A stretch of 64,000 nt of DNA from JAJDTQ01 sp965204235. GTDB lineage: Bacteria > Desulfobacterota > Binatia > UBA9968 > JAJDTQ01. The DNA is taken from positions 744,001 through 808,000 of the forward strand of contig OZ241979.1 of the NCBI GenBank assembly GCA_965204235.1, in the 5' to 3' direction. Below, in pieces: positions 30,257-39,463 of the stretch. A program made the translations under genes and the position numbers. The notes under the pieces were generated by a model. It was not told the origin of the DNA. It did no database searches and saw nothing but the letters and a program-made list of their open reading frames with translations. How positions within the stretch are numbered: position 1 is the first letter of the stretch; each line of letters opens with the position of its first letter.

Positions 30257-31387
30257 ATGAGCGATCGAGTGATCTCTGCCGACGGACACATGGACCTGTT
30301 CTACCTCGACGAGGACACCTTCACGTCCCGGGCGCCGGCGGGCATGAAGGAGCGCGTGCCCCACGTGCGCACCGTGGACGGGAAGCCTACGTGGGTCGGC
30401 GACGGCGTGGTGATGGGCGGCCACAGGGCGTGGATGGGGCGGCAGCCCATGACCAACCACCGGGGACGGCGCATGCGCGAGGCCGGCTGGGAGCCCACCC
30501 ACCCGTCGGACCCGAAGCTCCGAGCCCGGGACCTGGACATGGACGGCATCGCCGCGGAGGTCATCTACGGCATCCGCTTCGTGGAGGACAGCATCGAGGA
30601 CCCGGACGTGGTCACCGCCACCTACCGGGCCTACAACGACTTCATCGCCGAGTTCTGCGCGCACGACCCCGGCCGCTTCATCGGCATCGCGGACGTGCCC
30701 GCCCATTCCCCCGAGGCCGCAGCCGCGGAGATCCGCCGCGTCGGCCGCAACGGCCTGGGGCTCAGGGGCGCGCTGTTCGACTTCTTCAACGGCCCCGCGC
30801 CCGTCTGGCACGAGATGTGGGAGCCCATGTGGGCCGCGGCCGAGGAGGAGGAAGTGGCCCTGTCGTTCCACATCGGCGCGGGGCACGGCACCACCACCGT
30901 GGGGCCGAGGAACGCGGAAGAGAAGCTCCGCAGGAACATCCCCAAGGTCTCCTACCAGGCCCACATCGCGGTGGTGGCCATGCAGGCCGACGAATGCCTC
31001 GTGTCCATCCTCCTGTGCGGCGCCCTGGAGCGCCATCCGGCCCTCAAGGTGGTGATGGCCGAGAGCCACATCGGCTGGATCCCCTACGTGCTGGAGCGCC
31101 TCGACGCCAAGTTCCGGGAAGGCGAGTACGAGGGCATGATCCGCACGCCGCCCAGCGTGCTGTTCCGGCGCCAGATGTGGGCCACGTTCCAGGACGACAA
31201 GGTGGGCGCGCAACTGGCCGAGGAATACGCTCCGGAGAACTTCTGCTGGGCGTCGGACTACCCCCACCGGGACGGGGTCTGGCCCGACTCCCGCGAGTTC
31301 ATCGAGCAGACCATGGGCGGCCTGAGCGAGACCATGCGCCGGCGCCTGACCGCGGACAACGTGGCGCGGCTGTACGGCATCCGGTAG
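30257..31387 (+). CDS. Amidohydrolase family 2 (ACMSD-like TIM barrel)
   Basis: 376 residues from ATG with GGAGGGAACGACC upstream. Barrel motifs: SADGHMD (HxH-like DGH) at strand 1, FHIGAGHG with the metal His, ESHIGWIPYVLERLD (second conserved His) and WASDYPHRDGVWP with the conserved Asp-His. Family members decarboxylate or hydrolyse small aromatic and carboxylic compounds. Stands alone between the VapBC pair and a GNAT gene. Related to, but distinct from, the amidohydrolases at 35020 and 38435. Substrate not predictable. Confidence 0.9.
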   Translation: MSDRVISADGHMDLFYLDEDTFTSRAPAGMKERVPHVRTVDGKPTWVGDGVVMGGHRAWMGRQPMTNHRGRRMREAGWEPTHPSDPKLRARDLDMDGIAAEVIYGIRFVEDSIEDPDVVTATYRAYNDFIAEFCAHDPGRFIGIADVPAHSPEAAAAEIRRVGRNGLGLRGALFDFFNGPAPVWHEMWEPMWAAAEEEEVALSFHIGAGHGTTTVGPRNAEEKLRRNIPKVSYQAHIAVVAMQADECLVSILLCGALERHPALKVVMAESHIGWIPYVLERLDAKFREGEYEGMIRTPPSVLFRRQMWATFQDDKVGAQLAEEYAPENFCWASDYPHRDGVWPDSREFIEQTMGGLSETMRRRLTADNVARLYGIR

Positions 31388-31417
31388 CCCCCGGTCCCCT
31401 CCCCCCTTCGTCATCCT

Positions 31418-31545
31418 GGGAAACTCTGAAGAATTGCCCCCGTTCGTCCTGAGCGTAGCGAAGAATCCCGTTCGTCCTGAGCGTAGCGAAGTCGAAGGAC
31501 GCGCTTTCCCATAGGGAGAGGCGTCTCGAGCCAAAATTGGAGCGC
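31418..31545 (+). repeat. MITE-like element, family A, copy 2 (right end decayed)
   Basis: Left end GGGAAACTCTGAAGAATTG, with the CGTTCGTCCTGAGCGTAGCG core present twice in tandem, then the CTTTCCCATAGGGAGAG hairpin. The right inverted end is not recognisable. Confidence 0.65.
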
Positions 31546-31558
31546 GGGCCGGCGGCGG

Positions 31559-32185
31559 TTACAGGATGCGTATCCGGGCCCGGTTGTAGGCGGCGACCGA
31601 CGCGGCCGACGCGCGGCTGCCCGGGTACTCTCCGGCGTCCATGGCCCACACCATGGTGTCCCGCAACCGCCCCTCGGCGTCGGTCTTGGCGCCGTACAGC
31701 GTCGTTCGGTGGACGAAGCCGAGTTTCTCCGCCACCCGGGCGCTGGCCCGGTTGCGCGGGTCGCAGCGAATCTCGACCCGCTCCACCCCGTTGATCTCGA
31801 AGGCGACCCGGGTCAACGCCCCGGTGGACTCGGTGGCCAGCCCGCGGCGGCTGTAGGCGCGGCCGATCCAGTAGCCGATCTCCCGCGCGTCCTTGTTCTC
31901 ACGGGTGTGGAGTCCCGTGCCCCCGATGATGCGGACTCCGTCCGCGGCGAATATGCCGTACACGAAGTCCCGCCGGAGAAGGAAGTCGTCCCGGAACCGC
32001 CGCAGCCGCTCCGTCTTCAAGTCGAGGGACTCCGGCTCCTGCAGCGCCCAGTCCATCCACGGGCGCAGGTAGTCGAGGTTGTCGTTGATCTCTCTCTGAA
32101 GCAGGTTGGCGTCCGTGGGATGCCAGCAACGGAGGATGAGCCGCGGCGTGTGGATGCGGTACGCCAGTCCCGAAGCGCGAGCCAT
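31559..32185 (-). CDS. GNAT N-acetyltransferase (RimJ/RimL type)
   Basis: 208 residues if started at the ATG of MARASGLAYR; a TTG six codons earlier is possible. Motifs: TPRLILR(CW) at the N-terminus, REIGYWIGRAYSRRGLATES (acetyl-CoA-binding R/Q-x-x-G-x-G/A region) and NRASARVAEKLGFVHR. Family members acetylate protein N-termini or small amines. The C-terminal ~20 residues are basic and extend past the fold. Lone gene on the minus strand with no clear partner. Confidence 0.88.
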   Translation of the reverse strand: MARASGLAYRIHTPRLILRCWHPTDANLLQREINDNLDYLRPWMDWALQEPESLDLKTERLRRFRDDFLLRRDFVYGIFAADGVRIIGGTGLHTRENKDAREIGYWIGRAYSRRGLATESTGALTRVAFEINGVERVEIRCDPRNRASARVAEKLGFVHRTTLYGAKTDAEGRLRDTMVWAMDAGEYPGSRASAASVAAYNRARIRIL

Positions 32186-32265
32186 TGGTCGAACCAACGC
32201 CAATGAAACAGGGGGAGGCGCCTTGAGTCAAGGTCCCTCCCCCTGTTTCCCTCCCGCGGCGCCCG

Positions 32266-33315
32266 CTACCGTTTCGGGGCGAAGGTCTGCCGGATGGTGC
32301 CCATCAACTCGGGCGGCAGCTTGGCGATGTCCGCCACGAGCCGCTCCACCTCCTCGCCGGAAACGGGGTTGACGTCGAACTTGGACTTCCGGGCTTCGGC
32401 CAGGAGCTCGGGGTCCTTCATGGCGGCGTCGAACGCCCGGCGCAGGACCATCACCCGGTCCCTGGGCGTGCCCGGAGGCAGCGAGTAGGGCCGGTTGAGC
32501 GAGCCGCCGATGTCGTGGACCACGGTCTTGAGCACCAGCCGGCCTTCGTCCGACTTCATGATGTCCCTGGCCAGGGGAACGTTGGCGAGGTCCGGGTGGG
32601 GCTTGTCCACGAGTTGCAGCACCACCTTCACGGCACCCTTCGCGAGGGCCGCGGCCCAGGGGTTCTTGAGGCCCTCCCAGCTCGCGCACACGCCGGCCAG
32701 CTCCCCCCGCTCCGCGGCCAGCCGCACCGGCGCGGTGCCCCCGTAGCCTTCGATGAGCTGGGTGGGGAGGTCCGTGTGGTTGATGAGGATGCGCGGGATG
32801 TCCCAGGTGGTGGAGCCGGGCCGACCGCCGCCGAGCTTCACCGGCTCCTTTGCCGCGCGCCATTCGTCCACGTCGAGGATGCCGCTCTGCCGCGTGACGA
32901 TGCACACGTTGTGGATCCGCACCGGCGCGCCGACCCACTCGAACCTGGCCGCGTCGAAGCGGACCCCCTTGTTCCCCAGGTACTGCTGCAGGATCAGCCC
33001 GCCGATCCAGTTGCCGATGGTCAGGCCGTCGGGCCTGGCCTTGTGGTAGAGGAAGTTGCTGCTGATGAGACCGCCGGCCCCCGGACGGTTCTGGACCACC
33101 ACGGTGGGGTTGCCGGGGATGTGCCTGGGCATGTGGCGCGCGAGCATCCGCGAGTAGGCGTCGAACCCGCCGCCGGGCGAGTAGGCCACGATGATGCGGA
33201 TGGTCTTGCCGGCAAAGAAGTTGTCGGTTGCGGCGTAGGCCGCTGCCCCGGAAAAGGCCACCGCCGCGCCCAGAGCCAAAAACGCCAACGCGACCAACGC
33301 GAATTTCCTGGTCAT
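32266..33315 (-). CDS. Tripartite tricarboxylate transporter (TTT) substrate-binding protein (Bug/TctC family)
   Basis: 349 residues from ATG with GGGAGGACACC upstream. Signal peptide ~1-28 (…AAAYAATD). Typical family start: FFAGKTIRIIVAYSPGGGFDAYSR, then PTVVVQNRPGAGGL, and a second-lobe segment GYGGTAPVRLAAERGEL. Periplasmic receptor for carboxylates or related compounds. No TctA/TctB membrane genes are nearby, as is common for orphan Bug receptors. It is divergently transcribed from the amidase gene, which suggests shared control and perhaps shared substrate (an amide or the acid released from it). Confidence 0.9.
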   Translation of the reverse strand: MTRKFALVALAFLALGAAVAFSGAAAYAATDNFFAGKTIRIIVAYSPGGGFDAYSRMLARHMPRHIPGNPTVVVQNRPGAGGLISSNFLYHKARPDGLTIGNWIGGLILQQYLGNKGVRFDAARFEWVGAPVRIHNVCIVTRQSGILDVDEWRAAKEPVKLGGGRPGSTTWDIPRILINHTDLPTQLIEGYGGTAPVRLAAERGELAGVCASWEGLKNPWAAALAKGAVKVVLQLVDKPHPDLANVPLARDIMKSDEGRLVLKTVVHDIGGSLNRPYSLPPGTPRDRVMVLRRAFDAAMKDPELLAEARKSKFDVNPVSGEEVERLVADIAKLPPELMGTIRQTFAPKR

Positions 33316-33428
33316 GGTGTCCTCCCGTGTCGTCCGGAGTTGACGGTCTCGGTACGCTCCCATGCAGGGGCGAGCGTGGTTCCGACCCTATGGTTCCCGC
33401 GGCGGGATGTCAAGGACGGAACCCGGCC

Positions 33429-33456
33429 TTGACAAGGAACACCGCGTCTGAATAGT
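33429..33456 (+). promoter_or_regulatory. Candidate sigma-70 promoter of the amidase gene
   Basis: TTGACA (33429-33434), 16-bp spacer, then AATAGT (33451-33456), about 41 bp before the amidase ATG. The -35 box is perfect; the -10 box matches four of six positions. Confidence 0.45.
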
Positions 33457-33496
33457 AGCTTCCTTCGACCACGACCGGAACCGGAGGAACCCGCCC

Positions 33497-34813
33497 ATGA
33501 ACGACCCATGCCGACTCTCCGCCAGCGAAGCCGTCGAACGGATGGCCCGGGGCGCGCTGACCTCCGAGGCGCTGGTGGCCGCGTGCCTGGAGCGCATCGA
33601 GGAGCGGGAACCCGAGGTGGGGGCCTGGGTGCACCTGGACCCCGACTACTCACTGGCCCAGGCGCGGGAGCGCGACCGGGCCTCCGGGCGCGGCCCGCTG
33701 CACGGCGTTCCTTTCGCGGTCAAGGACATCATGGACACCGCGGACATGCCCACGGGCTACGGCTCGCCCATCTACGACGGCTACCGGCCCCGGGCGGACG
33801 CCGCGTGCGTGTCCCTGGCCCTGGCCGCGGGCGGGGTCCTGCTGGGCAAGACCGTCACCACCGAGTTCGCCAGCCGCCATCCCGGCAAGACCGGGAACCC
33901 GCACGACCCGCGGCGTACTCCGGGCGGCTCTTCCAGCGGCTCGGCCGCGGCGGTGGCGGACTGCATGGCGTTCATGGCCTTCGGCACCCAGACCCTGGGG
34001 TCGGTCATCCGTCCCGCGTCCTATTGCGGCTGCGTGGGTTACAAGCCGAGCTACGGCGAGGTCAGCACGTCGGGCGTCAAGGAGAACACCGCCTCTTTCG
34101 ACACGGTGGGGCTCTTCGGCCGTTCGGTGGAGGACCTGCCGCGGTTCCGGGCGGCCGTCACCGGCGCTCCGCTCCAACCCCTCGGTCCGGTGTCGGCCGG
34201 GGACCTGCGCATCGGGTTGTGCCGCACGCCCCTGTGGGACCGGGCCCAGGATTACACCAAGGCGTTGGTGGAAGGGGCCGCGGCGCGGCTCGCCGGGGCC
34301 GGCGCCAAGGTGTCGGACCTGGACCTGGGCGGACCCTTCGCCGATTTCGAGACCATGGGCCGCCGCGTCAGCGACTACGAGATCTCGCGCGCCCTGTCGT
34401 GGGAACGGACCCGCCGCTTCGACCGGCTGAGCGGGTTCCAGCAGGGCAAGCTGGCCGACTGGCCCGGCGTCTCCTACGAGGAGTATCGGGAGGGGGAGCA
34501 GGTGGTGGCCGCGTGCAGGGCGCACCTGGAGGAGGCGGCAAAGGACTTCGACGCGCTCCTGACCCCGGCCGCCGCCGGGGAAGCCCCCGAGGGACTGGGC
34601 GACACCGGAGACACCTCCTTCAACATACTCGCCACCTGGACCCACGCCCCGTGCGTCACCCTCCCGGTGTTCGAGGGACCAACCGGCCTGCCCGTGGGGC
34701 TGCAAGTGGTCGGCCGGCGTTGCCGGGACCACCGGCTGTTCGAGGTCAGCCGCGCGGTGCTCCGCGCGTTGTCCGAACAGGGTCCACGGCCGGAACGGGC
34801 CGGGTTCGCCTGA
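33497..34813 (+). CDS. Amidase (amidase-signature family)
   Basis: 438 residues from ATG with CCGGAGGAACCCGCCC upstream. The Ser-cisSer-Lys triad is visible: Lys76 in VPFAVKDIMD, the cis-Ser in GGSSSGSAAAVA (~143-154), and the nucleophile Ser169 in FGTQTLGSVIRPAS. The usual GTDTGGS is altered to GTQTLGS, a variation seen in some members. The enzyme would hydrolyse an amide or the scissile bond of a carbamate. Divergent from a TTT receptor gene, which suggests import and hydrolysis of the same compound. Confidence 0.92.
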   Translation: MNDPCRLSASEAVERMARGALTSEALVAACLERIEEREPEVGAWVHLDPDYSLAQARERDRASGRGPLHGVPFAVKDIMDTADMPTGYGSPIYDGYRPRADAACVSLALAAGGVLLGKTVTTEFASRHPGKTGNPHDPRRTPGGSSSGSAAAVADCMAFMAFGTQTLGSVIRPASYCGCVGYKPSYGEVSTSGVKENTASFDTVGLFGRSVEDLPRFRAAVTGAPLQPLGPVSAGDLRIGLCRTPLWDRAQDYTKALVEGAAARLAGAGAKVSDLDLGGPFADFETMGRRVSDYEISRALSWERTRRFDRLSGFQQGKLADWPGVSYEEYREGEQVVAACRAHLEEAAKDFDALLTPAAAGEAPEGLGDTGDTSFNILATWTHAPCVTLPVFEGPTGLPVGLQVVGRRCRDHRLFEVSRAVLRALSEQGPRPERAGFA

Positions 34814-34985
34814 GGAAACCCTGAACGACGGTTCCCGTTCGTCCCGAGTCCGTCAGTGCGGGCGTCCCCCCACCCTGTCCCTCCCCCTCAAGGGGGAGGG
34901 AATCGGATGGTACAGATCGTGTAACGAAGATCCCCGTTCGTCCTGAGCGTAGCGTAGCGAAGTCGAAGGACGCGCTTTTCCTCGT
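34814..34985 (+). repeat. MITE-like element, family A, copy 3, interrupted by a family B core
   Basis: Begins GGAAACCCTGAACGACGG directly after the amidase stop. The CGTTCGTCC core occurs twice, and between them lies the family B palindrome (CCCTCCCCCTCAAGGGGGAG, ~34879-34901). Ends with GAAGGACGCGCTTTTCC. Looks like a composite or nested insertion. Confidence 0.6.
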
Positions 34986-35019
34986 AGCGTGCGCCCGCGT
35001 CATGCCGGTGGCCGGGCAC

Positions 35020-36189
35020 TCACGCCAGTATCCGGGGACCGTAGAGCTTCACCGCGTTGTCCCACAGGATCTTGCCCTTGGCTTCATCGGATATGGGCTG
35101 GGCGTCCAGGTCCGGCAACGCCTTCTCCGGCCTGGGGGCGTCCGGGTGCGGGTAGTCCGTGTTCCAGGCGATGTTGTCGCCGTTCAGGTGCTCCACCGCG
35201 TACGACAGGGCGCGTTCGTCGCTGTCGCACGTGACCGTGACCTGCCGGGCGAAGTATTCGCTGGGCAGCAGCGGCAGGCGTTCCACCGCGTTTCCCATGA
35301 CGCTGTTGCGGCCGTGGGTGTGCTCGTCCATGCGGCCGAGCCAGAAAGGCGCCCAGCCGACGTTGGACTCCAGGATGCCCAGCCGCAGCGTCGGGAAACG
35401 CTCCAGGATGCCGGTGAAGATGAAGTGGCCCAGAGTCGCCATGTTGTCGCACGGGAACCCCAGCGCGTGGTCCAGGCCCCGCAGGGCAAGCTGCCGGAGG
35501 TCCCGGTCGTCCACGTTGCCTCGGTTGCCGCCGGCGAAGGGGTGGAAGCGGCGCTGGCGGTACTCGCCGTGGACCGTGATGGGGAAGTCCAGCTCGCAGG
35601 CCAGCTCCCACAGGGCGTCGTTCTCGGGATCGTGCAGCCACTTCCCTTCCGGCAGGAACGGGTTGCGGACGGATACGGCCCCGAGTTCCCCCACCGCGCG
35701 CCGGGCCTCGGCAACCATGTCGCCCGCGTCTCCCCCGGGAAGGACCGCGACGAACTTCAGCCGCCCGGGGTCGGCGTCGCAGTAGTCCCTGCACCAGTTG
35801 TTGTACGCCCGGCACATGGCTGCGCCCAGCTTGCCGTCCTTGAGGGCCACCCGGTAGGCGAAGTTGCCGTTGTTGCCCGTGGGCAGCAGCACCTGGACGT
35901 CCCAGCCGTAAGCGTCCATGTCCTTGAGGCGCGTTTCCGCGGACCACCAGGTGCGGTACCCTTCCCCGTACCTGGCCTCCATGTCCGCCCACGCGGTGGC
36001 CGGAAGCTTGGGCTGCTTCTCGCTCTTGGGGATGATCCGCCCGTCCGGCTCATAGACCATGAAGGCCCCGTCCATGAACGCCACCTTCGGCGCCCGGTCC
36101 CGGTAGGCCGGCTCCACGTACCTCTCCCACAGGTACCGGGGCTCGTGCATGTGCGCATCCGCGTCGATGACCTTGAATCCCTTCCACAT
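35020..36189 (-). CDS. Amidohydrolase family 2 (ACMSD-like)
   Basis: 389 residues; ATG after AAAGGAGCGCCGTC. Motifs: VIDADAHMHEP (DAHxHE, metal site), ITVHGEYRQRRFHP, FPTLRLGILESNVGWAPFWLGRMDEH and IAWNTDYPHPDAPRPEKAL (Asp of the barrel). Clearly the same family as 30257-31387, about 30% alike by eye. Ends close to a family A repeat and is divergent from the Lon-N gene. Substrate unknown; likely a hydrolase or decarboxylase. Confidence 0.9.
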   Translation of the reverse strand: MWKGFKVIDADAHMHEPRYLWERYVEPAYRDRAPKVAFMDGAFMVYEPDGRIIPKSEKQPKLPATAWADMEARYGEGYRTWWSAETRLKDMDAYGWDVQVLLPTGNNGNFAYRVALKDGKLGAAMCRAYNNWCRDYCDADPGRLKFVAVLPGGDAGDMVAEARRAVGELGAVSVRNPFLPEGKWLHDPENDALWELACELDFPITVHGEYRQRRFHPFAGGNRGNVDDRDLRQLALRGLDHALGFPCDNMATLGHFIFTGILERFPTLRLGILESNVGWAPFWLGRMDEHTHGRNSVMGNAVERLPLLPSEYFARQVTVTCDSDERALSYAVEHLNGDNIAWNTDYPHPDAPRPEKALPDLDAQPISDEAKGKILWDNAVKLYGPRILA

Positions 36190-36312
36190 GACGGCGCTCC
36201 TTTCAGCCACGAGACGAACTCGACGCCACACTATCCCCCGTTTCGCCGCCCGCTTCAACCGCCCGGGGGCGCGACCGCCCGCGGACCTGCCTCGTCTCGC
36301 CCCCGTCTGCGG

Positions 36313-36340
36313 TTGACCGTCCGGGGACAGGCTCTATAAT
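36313..36340 (+). promoter_or_regulatory. Strong sigma-70 promoter of the Lon-N domain gene
   Basis: TTGACC (36313-36318), 16-bp spacer, TATAAT (36335-36340), with GGAGGGAGG and the ATG 13-20 bases further on. Best promoter match in the window; the transcript would have a very short leader. Confidence 0.7.
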
Positions 36341-36359
36341 CGGGTGGAGGGAGGTGCGC

Positions 36360-37046
36360 ATGGAAGACAGAGCCGCTCCGGTCTCGTTGCCCGAGGTCCT
36401 GTCGGTCTTTCCGCTTACCGGGGTGTTGTTGCTGCCGGGCACGCGGCTGCCGCTGCACATATTCGAGACCCGCTACCGGAACATGGTGCACGACGCCCTG
36501 GAGGCCGAGGGCGTCTTCGGCATGATCCAGCCCTTCGTCCCCCAGGACGACAACCTCCCCCGGCCCGGGGCCGAGCGCGCCGCGCCCGAACTCTACGGCG
36601 TGGGTTGCGCCGGACGCATCGAGCGATGGGAGAAGTCTCCCGACGGGCGTTACATGGTGCAGCTTCGAGGCGTCAGCCGCTTCCGGGTCCGGGAAGAGCT
36701 GTCCCTCGAGCGCGGTTACCGGCGCGTAAGACCGGACTACGAGTGCTTCGGGGACCTTCGGGACGACGAGGCCGGGACCGTGGACCGCCCGCGCCTGACC
36801 CGGGCGCTGCGCCGCTACGCGCAGGCCCGGGGCTTCGCCGTGGACCTGGACCGGCTCGACCCCATACCCGACGTCGACCTCGTGAACACCCTGGGGGTCG
36901 CCGTGCCCTTCCACCCGTCGGAGAAGCAGGCGCTGCTGGAAGCCGGGACCCTGGGAGAACGGGAGAGGGTCCTCCTCAGCCTGCTGGAGCTGGGCGGCGA
37001 AACCCCGCCGGCGACCGCGGCCTCCGGCCCGCGCACCCTCAATTAG
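36360..37046 (+). CDS. Lon N-terminal (PUA-like, LON substrate-binding) domain protein
   Basis: 228 residues; ATG with GGAGGGAGG upstream and a strong promoter before it. Starts with the LON_substr_bdg pattern VSVFPLTGVLLLPGTRLPLHIFETRYRNMV, then IGMIQP-like 'FGMIQPF', GVGCAGRIERWEKSPDGRYMVQLRGVSRFRV and a helical end (DLVNTLGVAVPFHPSEKQALLEA). No AAA+ or Ser-Lys protease domain, as in the stand-alone family of ~200-230 residues. Function in bacteria is not established; a role in substrate recognition is assumed from Lon. Confidence 0.9.
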   Translation: MEDRAAPVSLPEVLSVFPLTGVLLLPGTRLPLHIFETRYRNMVHDALEAEGVFGMIQPFVPQDDNLPRPGAERAAPELYGVGCAGRIERWEKSPDGRYMVQLRGVSRFRVREELSLERGYRRVRPDYECFGDLRDDEAGTVDRPRLTRALRRYAQARGFAVDLDRLDPIPDVDLVNTLGVAVPFHPSEKQALLEAGTLGERERVLLSLLELGGETPPATAASGPRTLN

Positions 37047-37075
37047 CCGCGGGCTCCGTCCGCTCTTCCATCACG

Positions 37076-38359
37076 CTACCGCGGCAGGCAGCAGCGCTTG
37101 TACTTGCGTCCGCTGCCGCAGGGACAGGGGTCGTTGCGGCCCGCTTCCGGCCGCGCCGCGGCGTCCGCCTCCCGCACCAGCCGCATGACCTTCTCGATGG
37201 GCTCGCCCGCCTGCCACAGGCCCGCCATGGCGCTCAGGTGCTCCCGGCTGTGGAGGAAGAACTTCTTGTAGCCGGCGCAGAGGTAGTTGAGGCCCGGCTC
37301 TCCGTCCGGGGTCTCGATGAACCGGTCCTTGGGGCAACCGCCGTTGCATTGGGCCCGGACCTCGCACCCGCGGCAGTAGCGCGGCAGCGAGGTCCACTTG
37401 TCGCGGCCGAACCGCCGCTGGGCGTCGCTGTCGATCAGGCGCGCCAGATGCGTGTCGCGGATGTTGCCCACACGGTAGCCCGGGTCCACGTAATGGTCGC
37501 AGGAATAGAAGTCGCCGTTGTGCTCCACCACCGGCACGTCGCCGCAGGTCTCCCGGAAGATGCACAGGGCGTGCTCGATGCCCAGGCCGGTGCGGGCCGC
37601 CTCGTCGAAGATCTGCACAGTCACCCGTCCCACGTCGTTGCGGATCCATTCGTCGAAGACCGCGCACAGGAAGTCCCCGAATGCCTCCGCGGGCACGCTG
37701 CGGGAGCTCGCCGCCGCGTCCCCCGGCACGGGCTCCACCAGGGGAATGAACTGCATGTGGTTCGCGCCGATGCCCTTGAAGTAACGATAGACCTCGGTGG
37801 GATGGCCGGCGTTGCCGGCGTGGACCACGCACAGCACGTCGCAGGGCACCTTGTGGGCCTTGAGCCGCCGGAACGCCTGCACCACCTTCCGGTGGGTGGG
37901 TTGCTGCCCCTTGGTGACGCGGTACTCGTCGTGGAGCTTTTCCGGGCCGTCAAGGCTCAAGCCGATGGAGAAGCCTTCCTCCGCAAGGAACCGGCACCAT
38001 TCGTCGTCCAGCAGCACCCCGTTGGTCTGCATGCCGTTGCGGACGCGGCGGCCGGGAGGACAGTGCTTGCGCTGGAGCGCGGCCGCCTCCCGGAAGTAGT
38101 CGAGACCCAGGACGGTGGGTTCCCCGCCGTGCCATGCGAAGTCGATCACCGGGTCCGGCGACGCCTCGATGTGCTGCGCGACGTAACGCTCCATCACGTC
38201 GCGCTCCATGCGGAAGGACGTCGTCCCGGGATAGAGGTCTTCCTTCTTCAGGTAGTAGCAATAGACGCAGTCCAGGTTGCAGATGGCCCCGGTGGGCTTG
38301 GCCATGACCTGGAAGCTGCGGGAGGCCGCAGGAGCCTCCGTGGAGGGTTCGACCGACAT
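37076..38359 (-). CDS. Anaerobic sulfatase-maturating-type radical SAM enzyme with C-terminal SEC-C motif
   Basis: 427 residues. Radical SAM cluster Cys27-x3-Cys31-x2-Cys34 (CNLDCVYC) after the MAKPTGAICN start typical of anSME; FAWHGGEPTVLGLDYF and QTNGVLLDDEWCRFL follow. A SPASM domain (~270-350) carries Cys in YSCDHYVDPGY, PRYCRGCEVRAQCNGGCPKDR for two auxiliary [4Fe-4S] clusters. The final ~20 residues, RNDPCPCGSGRKYKRCC, form a SEC-C zinc motif, not part of classical anSME. The family turns a sulfatase Cys or Ser into formylglycine, yet no sulfatase gene is in the window. Could act on another peptide. Confidence 0.93.
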   Translation of the reverse strand: MSVEPSTEAPAASRSFQVMAKPTGAICNLDCVYCYYLKKEDLYPGTTSFRMERDVMERYVAQHIEASPDPVIDFAWHGGEPTVLGLDYFREAAALQRKHCPPGRRVRNGMQTNGVLLDDEWCRFLAEEGFSIGLSLDGPEKLHDEYRVTKGQQPTHRKVVQAFRRLKAHKVPCDVLCVVHAGNAGHPTEVYRYFKGIGANHMQFIPLVEPVPGDAAASSRSVPAEAFGDFLCAVFDEWIRNDVGRVTVQIFDEAARTGLGIEHALCIFRETCGDVPVVEHNGDFYSCDHYVDPGYRVGNIRDTHLARLIDSDAQRRFGRDKWTSLPRYCRGCEVRAQCNGGCPKDRFIETPDGEPGLNYLCAGYKKFFLHSREHLSAMAGLWQAGEPIEKVMRLVREADAAARPEAGRNDPCPCGSGRKYKRCCLPR

Positions 38360-38434
38360 GTGCGCCGCTCGGCGCCGAGGAAAGGGAGCCCCCGGGACCG
38401 CCCCGCTTTCCTCGAACGCCCGGATGGACGCGCC

Positions 38435-39283
38435 TCAGTTCAAGCCGAAGAACTTCCTGGCGTTGTCCAGCATGAGCTTCTGCTTCACTTCCGGCTTGAG
38501 GTCGAGCTTGGAGAAGTCGTCGAGCCAGCGCTCCACGCCGATGGCCGGCCAGTCCGAGCCGAACATGGCCTTGTCCTGGAGTATGGAGTTGACCTGCTGG
38601 ACCAGCTCCGCGGCAAAGTACTTGGGCGACCATCCCGACAGGTCGATGTAGAAGTTGCTCTTGTGCCGGGCGATGGCGAGACTCTCCGCGGTCCAGGGCC
38701 ACGACGGGTGGGCGCAGATGATCTGCAATTCGGGGAAGTCCGCGGCCACGTCGTCCAGGTGGATGGGCTGGGTGAACTTGAGCTTGTTGCCCATGCCTCC
38801 GGGGGTGCCGGCGCCGGCCCCGGCCATGCCGCTATGGAACAGGATCGGCAGGCCGAGCTTCTGGCACTCTTCCCACAGGGGGTAGAAGCGGGTGTCGTTG
38901 GGGAAGAACTGCTGCCGCGCGGGGTTGATCTCGCCCACGCCGTGCAGTCCAAGGTCCTTGATGCGCCGGATTTCCTGCAGCGCGACCTTCTGCTGCCACG
39001 GGTCGATGACGCCGAAGCCCATGAAGACGTCGGAGTTCCGTTTCACGCCGTCGGCCACGTGGTCGTTGGGCACCGGCTTCAACCCCGTGATGGTTTCGTC
39101 GGTGGTGTTCTGGATCACCGCCATCATCTTGCGCGCACGGTATTCGTCGGCCATCTCGTCGATGGAGACGGGCTTGCGCTCCCTCTTGAAGTACTGGGCC
39201 ATCTGCTTCGGGCGGTCGCCCTTGGAACTGAGGGTCAACTCGTCGCAAAGGTGTACGTGCACGTCAATGGCAACCGGTTCCAT
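38435..39283 (-). CDS. Amidohydrolase family 2 protein
   Basis: 282 residues from ATG with AAGGAGGTCCACGT upstream. Starts AIDVHVHLCDE (HxH metal site); further motifs are GVGEINPARQQFFPND, LPILFHSGMAG (metal His), IICAHPSWPW (His) and MFGSDWPAIGVERW (Asp). Shorter than the two other amidohydrolases and closer to the 4-oxalomesaconate hydratase/ACMSD-like subgroup. The glycosyltransferase-like gene and the radical SAM gene flank it on the same strand but spacing gives no proof of an operon. Confidence 0.9.
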   Translation of the reverse strand: MEPVAIDVHVHLCDELTLSSKGDRPKQMAQYFKRERKPVSIDEMADEYRARKMMAVIQNTTDETITGLKPVPNDHVADGVKRNSDVFMGFGVIDPWQQKVALQEIRRIKDLGLHGVGEINPARQQFFPNDTRFYPLWEECQKLGLPILFHSGMAGAGAGTPGGMGNKLKFTQPIHLDDVAADFPELQIICAHPSWPWTAESLAIARHKSNFYIDLSGWSPKYFAAELVQQVNSILQDKAMFGSDWPAIGVERWLDDFSKLDLKPEVKQKLMLDNARKFFGLN

Positions 39284-39463
39284 ACGTGGACCTCCTTGGG
39301 GTTTCCGGGGTCGGCGAACGCCGCCGCCCCTGTCGAGGACACCACCTAGCACGATCCGCGGCGGCTGGCCAGTGCAGGCCCGACCCCGAACCCACCATCC
39401 GATCGTGGCAGGCGGGGTTTGGCGAGGTCGATCCGTGTAGAACGGGTGCGTTGACCGCGTGGA

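Noticed and set aside
29340..31545. Peptides of the type FVLSVAKRxRRTRF or STSLRYAQDERG in short frames
   Set aside because: They are translations of the family A intergenic repeat, not genes.
36344..39349. A 1001-codon open frame on the plus strand
   Set aside because: It runs antisense to the radical SAM and amidohydrolase genes and overlaps the Lon-N gene; Arg/Gly/His-rich composition and no family features. Antisense open frame caused by high GC.
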